NCBI RefSeq assembly: GCF_003854935.1
Contig: NZ_CP033970.1
Coordinates: 1,488,001-1,552,000, forward strand
Length of the DNA: 64,000 bases
Source of the DNA: Cupriavidus pauculus
Lineage (GTDB): Bacteria > Pseudomonadota > Gammaproteobacteria > Burkholderiales > Burkholderiaceae
Reading direction: 5' to 3'
Position 1 is the first letter of the stretch; each line of letters begins with the position of its first letter. Shown here piece by piece: positions 57,502 through 64,000 of this stretch. A program made the translations under genes and the position numbers. The notes under the pieces were generated by a model, which made no database searches, was not told the origin of the DNA, and was given only the letters and a program-made list of their open reading frames with translations.

Positions 57502-59301
57502 TTATCGTTCGGCCGGTTTCCATTCGGCCGGGGCGTCGGCGTGGGCGGAAGCCTCGTGCAGCAGTGCGGCGATGGCCGCCTGCAGCTCGCCCGGTACCAC
57601 TGGCTTGTGCAGCAGCGCCACGCCGCCAGCATGGACGTTGCGTAGCGGGTCGGCCGCCGTGTCGCCGGTGATGACGATGGCGGGCACGTCGCGCCCGGCC
57701 TGCGCCCGGATAGCGGCGATGGCTTCCAGCCCGGTGCGATGGCCGCGCAGCCGGTAGTCGGCCAGGATCAGGTCCGGCGCGAAGGTCGCGGCCAGCGCCA
57801 GCGCCTGTTCCTCGGTCTCGGCCGTGCGGCTGTCGCAGTGCCAGACCGCCAGCAGCCCGGCCATGGCATCGCGGATGGCCGGATCGTCGTCGATCACCAG
57901 CACGCGCAGCCCGTCGCACCGCATCGCCAGCCCCGGCTCCGCGGCTTCCTCGGGCGCGGCCCACGCCAGCGGCATCCGCAGCCGGAACACCGAGCCGCGG
58001 CCCGGCGTGGAGCCCAGCGTCACCACCGTGCGCATGGTGCGCGCCAGCCCGTCGACGATGGCCAGCCCCAGGCCCAGCCCCTTGCGCTGGTCGCGCTCCG
58101 GATTCCCGAGCTGGTGGAACTCGCGGAAGATCGCCCGGTGGTGCTCGGCCGGGATGCCCACGCCGGTGTCCCAGACCTCGATCGACACGTGGAAGCGCCG
58201 CGCGCGGCAGGCCACCAGCACGCCGCCGGCGCGGGTGTAACGGATGGCGTTGGCAATCAGGTTGCGCAGGATCAGCTCGGTCAGCGTCGGGTCGCCGAAC
58301 AGCGTGGCCGTGGTATCGCGTGTGCGGTAGACCAGCCCGCGCGCATTGGCCTGTGGCGCGAATTCGTTCTCCAGCTTGTGCAGCAGCGGCTGGAGCCGGA
58401 ACGGGCGGGGCCGCGACGTGACCACGCCGGCGTCCAGCTTCGAGAAATCGAGCAACGTGTTCAGCATCTCGCGCGCGGCGCCCGACGAGGCTTCGATGTG
58501 GTCCAGCAGTTGCCGCTGCCGCGCGTCGAGCGGCGTGCGGGCCAGCGAGACCAGGAACAGCCCCAGCGCATGCAGCGGCTGGCGCAGGTCGTGGCTGGCC
58601 GATGCCAGGAACACCGACTTGGCGCGATTGGCCTCCTCGGCCTCGCGCTGGGCCCGCCCGGCGCGCGCGGTCTGGTCGCGCAGTTGCGAGATCAACTCGA
58701 CGTTCTCGAACCGTAGCGCCAGCGAGTGGCGCGCCATGCGCGAGTAGTTGCGCGCAAACACGATCAGCACGAACAGGTAGAGCGGCGTGGCCAGGAACAT
58801 CGGCAGGTAGGCGATATCGTGCGTGACGATGAACACGGCCCACACCGGCATGATGGCCGGGATGAAGAAGCCCACGGCCACCGGCAGGCAGGCCGAGAAC
58901 ACGGCCAGCGCCGCGGCGCTCATGCCGGCGATCAGCGACAGCACGCAGATCACCACGGCCGGCGACCGGATGTCGAGGTAGAGCCAGCCGGCCAACCCCC
59001 AAAGGCACCCGATCAGCACCAGCACGACCGTCATGCCGCGCGCGTACAGGCCGCAGCGCGCCTCGCTCAGGCGGTCCGGCACGGCGCGCCGGCCGAAATG
59101 CGCGATGGCGCAGACCATGGTCACGGCCGCCGCCCACGGCAGCGCGCCGGGATGGCCGTCGGTCAGCGCCAGCCCGGTGCCCAGGAAGATCGCCGCCAGC
59201 GTGCAGCCCAGCATCGCCATGCCGAAGCTCTGGTCGATCAGCTCCATCTGCGCGGACAGCAGCCGCGGCTCGTCGTAGTGGGGCAGGAAGGGCAGCGCCA
59301 T
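57502..59301 (-). CDS. Hybrid sensor histidine kinase
   Basis: 599 aa. About six transmembrane segments in residues 25-190, a short coiled linker (AGRAQREAEEANRAKSVFLA), HisKA with SHDLRQPLHALGLFLVSLAR, HATPase with NLIANAIRYT, DTGVGIPAEHH and GLGLGLAIVDGLAR, and a C-terminal receiver (VLVIDDDPAIRDAMAG, phospho-Asp in LILADYRLRG, Lys in LLHKP). The membrane sensor has no recognisable ligand domain. It lies 24 bp after the response regulator, forming a two-gene operon; phosphotransfer from its own receiver to the regulator would need an Hpt, which is not seen. Confidence 0.9.
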   Translation of the reverse strand: MALPFLPHYDEPRLLSAQMELIDQSFGMAMLGCTLAAIFLGTGLALTDGHPGALPWAAAVTMVCAIAHFGRRAVPDRLSEARCGLYARGMTVVLVLIGCLWGLAGWLYLDIRSPAVVICVLSLIAGMSAAALAVFSACLPVAVGFFIPAIMPVWAVFIVTHDIAYLPMFLATPLYLFVLIVFARNYSRMARHSLALRFENVELISQLRDQTARAGRAQREAEEANRAKSVFLASASHDLRQPLHALGLFLVSLARTPLDARQRQLLDHIEASSGAAREMLNTLLDFSKLDAGVVTSRPRPFRLQPLLHKLENEFAPQANARGLVYRTRDTTATLFGDPTLTELILRNLIANAIRYTRAGGVLVACRARRFHVSIEVWDTGVGIPAEHHRAIFREFHQLGNPERDQRKGLGLGLAIVDGLARTMRTVVTLGSTPGRGSVFRLRMPLAWAAPEEAAEPGLAMRCDGLRVLVIDDDPAIRDAMAGLLAVWHCDSRTAETEEQALALAATFAPDLILADYRLRGHRTGLEAIAAIRAQAGRDVPAIVITGDTAADPLRNVHAGGVALLHKPVVPGELQAAIAALLHEASAHADAPAEWKPAER

Positions 59302-59325
59302 GGTCGCGGCGGGGTCGGTGGCGGG

Positions 59326-59979
59326 CTAGCGCCGGGTCTGCACCAGCCCGCGGCGCTGGGCCTCCAGGATGGCTTCGACGCGGCTGACCACGCCAAGGTG
59401 GTTCAGGATGGCTGCCACATGCACGCGCACGGTGTTCTCGGACAACCCCATGTGGTAGGCGATGACCTTGTTCGACCGCCCCAGGCTCAACTGCGACAGC
59501 ACCTCCAGCTGGCGCGGCGTGAGCTGGCTTGGCTCGTAGGCCGGCGGCGGGTCACCGCTGGCGCCGGGGTCTGCGCCGTGGCCGAGGCCGTCGGCCGAGA
59601 AATGCGTGCCGCCGGCCAGGCAACTGGCGATGGCGCGCTCGATGTCGAGCGCGTCGGCCGACTTCGGCAGGAATCCGGCAATCTCGCGGCGCGCCTCGGG
59701 CGGGATGGCGTCGATATGTGACGTGCCCGACACGATCACGATCCGCGCGGCCGGAAAGTGGCGCCGCAGCACCTTGACGCCCTCGATGCCGTTCAGCCCC
59801 GGCATCTGGATATCGAGCAGCAGGATGTCCACCGGCTGGCTGCCGTGCGCCTCGACGGCCTCCATGACCGACCCGGCCTCGATGATCGTCGCCACGCTGG
59901 GGCTGTCGGCCAGCAGCAGTTTTAGCCCGGTGCGAAACAGGGTGTGGTCATCGATCAACAGCAGGCGGGCACGCGACAT
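59326..59979 (-). CDS. NarL/FixJ-type response regulator
   Basis: 217 aa from ATG 59979. Receiver with LLIDDHTLFRTGLKLLLAD, phospho-Asp in DILLLDIQMPGLNG, and Lys in GFLPKS; LuxR-type output HTH: LTPRQLEVLSQLSLGRSNKV, IAYHMGLSENTVRVHVAAIL. First gene of the pair with the hybrid kinase, so its probable partner. Target genes unknown. The gap 59980-60255 shows no gene that I can support. Confidence 0.92.
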   Translation of the reverse strand: MSRARLLLIDDHTLFRTGLKLLLADSPSVATIIEAGSVMEAVEAHGSQPVDILLLDIQMPGLNGIEGVKVLRRHFPAARIVIVSGTSHIDAIPPEARREIAGFLPKSADALDIERAIASCLAGGTHFSADGLGHGADPGASGDPPPAYEPSQLTPRQLEVLSQLSLGRSNKVIAYHMGLSENTVRVHVAAILNHLGVVSRVEAILEAQRRGLVQTRR

Positions 59980-60255
59980 GGGGCAGGCGGGGCAGGGCAG
60001 GGGCGGCAAGTGCTCGATTGGACTGGATTCCCGCCGCGTTGTCCATGCGCCCAAACCGCCGATGTGGCGAAGCTGCCATACGTGTCAGGTACGCGACAAA
60101 TACGTGACAGCCGCTGACTAGTCCGGAAAGATTATTGGCAGCGCAATGATGCGATGACAGCATTTTTCCCGTGGACGAATTCCGCGACTTGTCCATACCA
60201 CTTCTGTACCTGCTCCTCCCGGCTGCGGGTATTTTTTTTGTCCGCCGCGTGCGGG

Positions 60256-60951
60256 TCAGGCCGGCAATGCCAGCGGCCCGGCGGTCACGTCCCAGCGCCG
60301 CTCGCCCAGGAACCAGCGTGCCGCGTGCGGCCCGTGCAGCGCAAAGGCGTTGCCCGACACGCGCACCCAGTCGCCTTCGGGCAGGCCCAGCACGGGCGTG
60401 TCCGGCGACAGCGTGGTGAATTCGGCCAGCCGCTGGTCACGCGTTTCGCCGCGAAAGCCTTCGATTTCCACGTTGTAGTAGTGCGGATTGATCTGGAACG
60501 GCACAAGGCCGAGCGCGTCGAAGCCGCCTGGGTCCACCACCGGCATGTCGTTGGTGGTGCGGATGGTCGGCGCGGCCAGGTTCGAGCCGGCGCTCCAGCC
60601 GATGTAGCGCGCGGCGCCGCTGCGTACCCGCGCCGCGATCGGCGCCAGCAGTCCCTGCTGGCGCAGCACCTGCAGCAGGCGGAACGTGTTGCCGCCGCCC
60701 ACCACGATCAGCGTCGCGGCGGCCACGGCCGCCTGCGGGTCGGCCTGCTCGTGCAGGCTCGCCACCGCGATGCCGGCCGGCGCCAGCGCCTCGCGCACCT
60801 GCGCGGCATAGCCGTCCCAGTCGCGCGTCACCCCGGCGTAGGGTACGAACAGCGCGTGGGTGCGGCCATCGGCCAAACTTTCGATGGCTTGGCGGGCATG
60901 GACGAGGTAGCCCTCGTCCGACGTCGAATTGCTGAGCAGAAGCAGGTCCAT
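60256..60951 (-). CDS. pepE: Peptidase E (alpha-aspartyl dipeptidase)
   Basis: 231 aa from ATG 60951. S51 family marks: DLLLLSNSTSDEGYLVHA, VGGGNTFRLLQVLRQQ, nucleophile Ser in YIGWSAGSNLAAPT, INPHYYN with the His. It cleaves N-terminal Asp dipeptides in the cytoplasm. The 104 bp between it and the phosphodiesterase gene suggests an independent or distal unit of the operon upstream. Confidence 0.92.
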   Translation of the reverse strand: MDLLLLSNSTSDEGYLVHARQAIESLADGRTHALFVPYAGVTRDWDGYAAQVREALAPAGIAVASLHEQADPQAAVAAATLIVVGGGNTFRLLQVLRQQGLLAPIAARVRSGAARYIGWSAGSNLAAPTIRTTNDMPVVDPGGFDALGLVPFQINPHYYNVEIEGFRGETRDQRLAEFTTLSPDTPVLGLPEGDWVRVSGNAFALHGPHAARWFLGERRWDVTAGPLALPA

Positions 60952-61066
60952 GTCAGGGAGAAAAGCGCGGGCCGGCGGGCGGCGCCCCGGTCCGGCATCG
61001 GGAAAATGAAACCGGGGATGGTACCGCAATGCCACTTCGGTGCGGGCCCGCCGTGCGGGCGGCCGG

Positions 61067-61924
61067 CTAGTCGATCAGCTTGCCCTGGGCGTCGAAGAAC
61101 GGGTGCAGTGGGCCGTGGTCGCCAATGGCCGCCAGGTGCGTGACCAGCCCGTGCGCGGGATGCCACCAGTGCAGCAGGTAGCCGGGCGGCTCCATGCGGA
61201 AGCGCGACGCGGCCTGCGGGTCCAGGTCCAGCGCCACCTGGTGCGCGGGGCCCGGCGCGGTCATGGCGATGGTGCCGCCAAAGCGCCGCGTGATATGGCG
61301 GTGCAGATGGCCGCAGATCACGCGCTCCACGTGCGCGTGCCGCGCAATCACCGCTTCCAGCCCGGCCGCGTTGCCCAGCCCCTGGGCGTCCATGTGGCCG
61401 ATGCCGGTATGGAACGGCGGATGGTGCAGCATCACCAGCGTGGGCCGGCCCGGCGCCGCCGCCAGCGTGGCGTCGAGCCAGGCCAGCCCGTCGGGCGTGG
61501 CATGGCCGCCCGGCTGGCCGGGCACCGTGCAGTCGAAACCGACCAGCCGCAGCGGGCCCGCGTCGATCGCGTAGTGCACCGGTGCCTCGGCATCGCCGTG
61601 CGCGAACAGGTAGTCGTGGTCGTGGAACACGGCACGCAGCGACGTACGGTGGTCGTGATTGCCCGGCAGCAGCTTCACCGGCATCGGCAGCCGTTGCAGG
61701 ATGTCGCGCAGGAAGCGGTATTCGTGCGGATCGCCAAAGTCGACGAGGTCGCCGGTGACCACCACCACGTCGGGCAGTTGCGGCGCGGCCAGCAGCGTGT
61801 CGATGGCGGCGTGCAGCGCGCCGGCGGTGTCCACCATCCGGTAAGACAGCTTGCCGCCCGCCTTGATGTGCAGGTCGGTCAGTTGCGCCACCAGGCAGGC
61901 GGGTGCGGAGGATGCGGGGGTCAT
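61067..61924 (-). CDS. GpdQ/CpdA-like metallophosphodiesterase
   Basis: 285 aa from ATG 61924 (overlaps the ATPase stop, ATGA). Class III cyclic nucleotide/glycerophosphodiester phosphodiesterase with all five metal blocks: DLHI, VVTGDLVDFG, LLPGNHDHR, LMLHHPPFHTG, and ICGHLHRH. No signal peptide, so it acts in the cytoplasm. Glycerophosphodiesters or cAMP are the candidate substrates; being translationally coupled to an ABC importer favours an imported phosphodiester. Confidence 0.87.
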   Translation of the reverse strand: MTPASSAPACLVAQLTDLHIKAGGKLSYRMVDTAGALHAAIDTLLAAPQLPDVVVVTGDLVDFGDPHEYRFLRDILQRLPMPVKLLPGNHDHRTSLRAVFHDHDYLFAHGDAEAPVHYAIDAGPLRLVGFDCTVPGQPGGHATPDGLAWLDATLAAAPGRPTLVMLHHPPFHTGIGHMDAQGLGNAAGLEAVIARHAHVERVICGHLHRHITRRFGGTIAMTAPGPAHQVALDLDPQAASRFRMEPPGYLLHWWHPAHGLVTHLAAIGDHGPLHPFFDAQGKLID

Positions 61925-62979
61925 GCGGCTTCGGCGAGCGTGATCAGGTGGTTGGTATCGATGCGCAGGCCCACGCGCGCGCCGGCTGCCCACGCGTCGC
62001 GGCGCGCGGTGTCGACGATCAGCGGCGTGGCGGCGCCCACGTCCACCAGCAGCCGCGTGTGGTTGCCCAGGAACAGCGCCGTCACGACCACGCCTTCCAC
62101 GTGGGCGTCATCGGCGTGTACCAGTGCCACGTCCTCGGGCCGGAACATGAGCCGCGCGTTGGCGGACACCGGTGCGTCATCGGGCGGGCCCATCGGCACC
62201 GTCCCGCCCGGCACGCGCCAGCGGCCGGCCTCGGCCGTGCCGGGCAGGTGGTTCATGGTGCCGATGAAATCGGCCACGAACGCGTTGGCCGGCGCGCGGT
62301 AGATGTCCTGCGGCGTGCCCACCTGCGCGATGCGGCCCTTGTCCATCACGATGATGCGGTCGCCCAGCGCCATGGCCTCGGCCTGGTCGTGGGTCACGTA
62401 GACGGCGGTGATGCGCAGGCTGCGCAGGAGCTGGTTGATGTCGGCGCGCAGCGTGTCGCGCAGCTTGGCGTCCAGCGCGGTCAGCGGCTCGTCCAGCAGC
62501 AGCACGCGCGGCTGCACGGCGATGGCGCGGGCCAGCGCCACGCGCTGGCGCTGGCCGCCCGACAACTGGTCGATGCGCCGGTCGGCAAACGGCTCCAGGT
62601 GCATCATCGCCAGCATCTCGTCCACGCGGCGGCGGCGGGTTGCGCCATCCACGCGGCGCACGCGCAGGCCGTAGGCAATGTTCTCGGCCACGCTCATGTT
62701 CGGAAACAGCGCGTAGTTCTGGAACACCATGCCCACGCCGCGCTGCTCGATCGGCAGGTCGGTCACGCGGGTGTCGCCAAACCAGACGTCGCCGCCCGCG
62801 TCGGGCTGCTCCAGCCCGGCGATGATGCGCAGCGTGGTGGTCTTGCCGCAGCCGGACGGCCCCAGCAGCACCACGGTCTCGGCGGCGCCGATGTCCAGGT
62901 CCAGCGGGTGCAGCGCGAGCGTGCCGTCGGCAAACGTCTTGGCGCACTGGCGCAGGCGGATGGGGGTCGGTTCATGCAT
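61921..62979 (-). CDS. ABC transporter ATP-binding protein (CUT1/polyamine-iron type)
   Basis: 352 aa from ATG 62979. Walker A GPSGCGKTTT, Q-loop VFQNYALFPNMSV, signature LSGGQRQRVALARA, Walker B VLLLDEPLTALD, H-loop VTHDQ, and a C-terminal TOBE domain (MFRPEDVALV). The type used by importers of Fe3+, polyamines, phosphonates or glycerol phosphates. It overlaps the permease by 8 bp and the phosphodiesterase by 4. Confidence 0.93.
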   Translation of the reverse strand: MHEPTPIRLRQCAKTFADGTLALHPLDLDIGAAETVVLLGPSGCGKTTTLRIIAGLEQPDAGGDVWFGDTRVTDLPIEQRGVGMVFQNYALFPNMSVAENIAYGLRVRRVDGATRRRRVDEMLAMMHLEPFADRRIDQLSGGQRQRVALARAIAVQPRVLLLDEPLTALDAKLRDTLRADINQLLRSLRITAVYVTHDQAEAMALGDRIIVMDKGRIAQVGTPQDIYRAPANAFVADFIGTMNHLPGTAEAGRWRVPGGTVPMGPPDDAPVSANARLMFRPEDVALVHADDAHVEGVVVTALFLGNHTRLLVDVGAATPLIVDTARRDAWAAGARVGLRIDTNHLITLAEAA

Positions 62980-63859
62980 GGCGGCGTTCGGCAACAGGGG
63001 TGACGGGCGGGGCGCCGGCCGGCAGGACGGCGGCGGCATCGGCAGGCAAGGCATGGCGGCGGGTGCGGGCGCCCAGCGCGCTCAGGGCCTGCATGAACAC
63101 CAGCAGCGGGATGATCATGACGAAGAAGACGATGGTGTACGCGGAGCCAATCTCCAGCCGCATCGACGCATAGCTGTCGGCCAGCCCCACGGGCAGCGTC
63201 TGCGTGGTGGGCGTGTGCAGCATCCACGTCAGGTTGAATTCGCCCACCGACAGCGTGACCACCATCAGCGCGCCGGCCAGGATGCCCTGGCGGCAGTTGG
63301 GCAGCACCACCGTGAAAAAGCGCTGCAGCCGCGTGGCGCCCAGGCTGGCGGCGGCGTCTTCGAGCGTGCGGATGTCGATGGCCGCCAGGATGGCCAGCAC
63401 CGCCCGCACCATGAACGGCAGCGTGAACACCACGTGGCCGATCAGGATGAACACCCAGCTCGTGCGCAGCCCCTGGAAGCTGCCGTAGAGCAGGATCAGC
63501 CCCAGCGCCGTGGCCAGCCCCGGCAGCGCCACCGGCAGCATCAGCAGCTCCTCGATCAGCCGCGTCACGCGGTTGCGCCGCAGCGCCATGTAGTAGGCGG
63601 CGGGCACGCCGATCACGAGCGTGCAGGCCAGGCAGGCCAGCGCAATGCCCAGCGACAGGAAGATCGTGTTGCGATAGAGCGCCCAGACCTCGGCCAGCCA
63701 GCGCGTGGTCAGGCCACTGGACACGCCCACGAAGATGTTGTTGGTCAGGCCGGCCAGCACTGACAGCACCACCGGCACGGTCATGAACGCGCAGACCAGC
63801 AGCGTCAGCGCAAGCTGCAGCCAGTAGCCGGTGCGGCGGGGGAGCAGGGATGGGCGCAT
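62972..63859 (-). CDS. ABC transporter permease (second permease)
   Basis: 295 aa from ATG 63859, six predicted transmembrane segments. The EAA loop EDAAASLGATRLQRFFTVVLP contacts the ATPase. Its start overlaps nothing upstream; it follows the cut permease gene by 10 bp, so the pair makes a heterodimeric channel. An Ala/Pro-rich tail of about 30 residues follows the last segment. Confidence 0.9.
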   Translation of the reverse strand: MRPSLLPRRTGYWLQLALTLLVCAFMTVPVVLSVLAGLTNNIFVGVSSGLTTRWLAEVWALYRNTIFLSLGIALACLACTLVIGVPAAYYMALRRNRVTRLIEELLMLPVALPGLATALGLILLYGSFQGLRTSWVFILIGHVVFTLPFMVRAVLAILAAIDIRTLEDAAASLGATRLQRFFTVVLPNCRQGILAGALMVVTLSVGEFNLTWMLHTPTTQTLPVGLADSYASMRLEIGSAYTIVFFVMIIPLLVFMQALSALGARTRRHALPADAAAVLPAGAPPVTPVAERRHA

Positions 63860-63869
63860 GCGGCGGTCC

Positions 63870-64000
63870 TCAGGCCGTGGCGGCGACGGCATCGCCGGAG
63901 TACCAGCGCGCCAGCGCCAGCAGGGCCCACGTGACCGCGCCCAGCAGGATCGAGAGCGCGGCGGCCATGCCGAAGTTGGCGTAGTTGGTGAATTCGTTGT
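63870..64000 (-). CDS. ABC transporter permease, C-terminal end (cut by window edge)
   Basis: Only the last 43 codons are visible: NEFTNYANFGMAAALSILLG, then AVTWALLALARWYS and VAATA stop. The final hydrophobic helix and its place before the second permease indicate the first permease of a CUT1/Fe3+-type importer. The solute-binding protein gene is expected to the right of base 64000. Confidence 0.75.
   Translation of the reverse strand, partial: NEFTNYANFGMAAALSILLGAVTWALLALARWYSGDAVAATA

Noticed and set aside
60171-60419. 82-codon plus-strand frame with one hydrophobic segment between the response regulator and pepE
   Set aside because: More than half lies antisense to pepE, the GTG start has no ribosome site, and the tail is Arg/Ala/Pro noise.
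1-64000. tRNA, rRNA, CRISPR array, integrase, transposase or prophage genes
   Set aside because: None seen on either strand; repeats present are inverted-repeat elements or in-gene duplications, not spacer arrays.
63869-64000. Calling the right-edge gene a specific phosphonate or iron permease
   Set aside because: Only 43 codons of C-terminus are visible and the binding-protein gene is outside the window.

Overview
The window is high-GC chromosomal DNA from a Gram-negative betaproteobacterium, most likely Burkholderiales close to Cupriavidus/Ralstonia. This is inferred from a Bug-type binding protein inside an aromatic-degradation cluster, a CeoR-LlpE-CeoAB-OpcM type efflux locus, codon use, and recurring GC-rich intergenic repeats. 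No rRNA, tRNA, CRISPR array, prophage or transposase gene is visible. Genes are dense, in short operons, and many next-door partners overlap by 1 to 11 bases.

Layout: 1-1400 (all minus strand) holds an operon of a secreted DGAR-repeat protein, a 33-aa membrane peptide and a TetR regulator cut by the window edge. It runs from a promoter whose -35/-10 spacer is an 18-bp operator-like palindrome. 1.4-6.5 kb: FAH hydrolase/VOC genes with a divergent LysR gene, a TetR-MFS pair and a divergent SDR. 6.8-8.8 kb: a chemoreceptor. 8.9-12.5 kb: a BON protein with a long Tyr/Gly/Arg-rich disordered region, a small membrane protein, a patatin and an HTH regulator. 12.8-14.4 kb: a CoA-transferase. 14.7-18.5 kb: a cNMP-domain flavoprotein, a second DGAR-repeat protein, and an alpha/beta hydrolase fused to a LuxR HTH. 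18.5-29.5 kb: a DUF1348 protein, M20 dipeptidase, peroxiredoxin-glutaredoxin plus flavoprotein disulfide reductase, M23 peptidase, YbhN/ClsB, amidotransferase, TetR and OpgC.

29.6-33.9 kb is a beta-ketoadipate cluster (CatM/BenM-like LysR, catB, catC, Bug protein, pcaD) without catA. 34-38.5 kb: ChaA, a 55-aa membrane protein, a TonB-dependent receptor and a SRAP protein. 38.5-43.1 kb: a four-gene archaic (Csu-like) chaperone-usher pilus operon. 43.4-45.5 kb: a triple-BON protein and an exported M20 peptidase. 45.7-54.2 kb: LysR, LlpE-like protein and a complete RND tripartite pump. 54.2-57.5 kb: small membrane proteins, PssA and an Old Yellow Enzyme. 57.5-60 kb: a response regulator and hybrid kinase. 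60.2-64 kb: PepE and an operon of ABC permeases, ATPase and a GpdQ-like phosphodiesterase, entering from beyond the right edge.

Regulatory reading gives the most new material. The TetR gene at 27.6 kb and the DUF1348 gene at 18.6 kb share the operator AGACAG-NN-CTGTCT placed over their promoters. The catB promoter carries an exact ATAC-N7-GTAT box. The HTH gene at 12.5 kb and the LysR gene at 2.66 kb have palindromes fused to their own promoters. Four 125-126 bp inverted-repeat elements sit at gene 3' ends, three of them between convergent genes. The best candidate for an undescribed system is the DGAR-repeat family: two exported proteins built on a 12-residue [FY]-x-D-G-A-R period, one of them inside a TetR-controlled operon.
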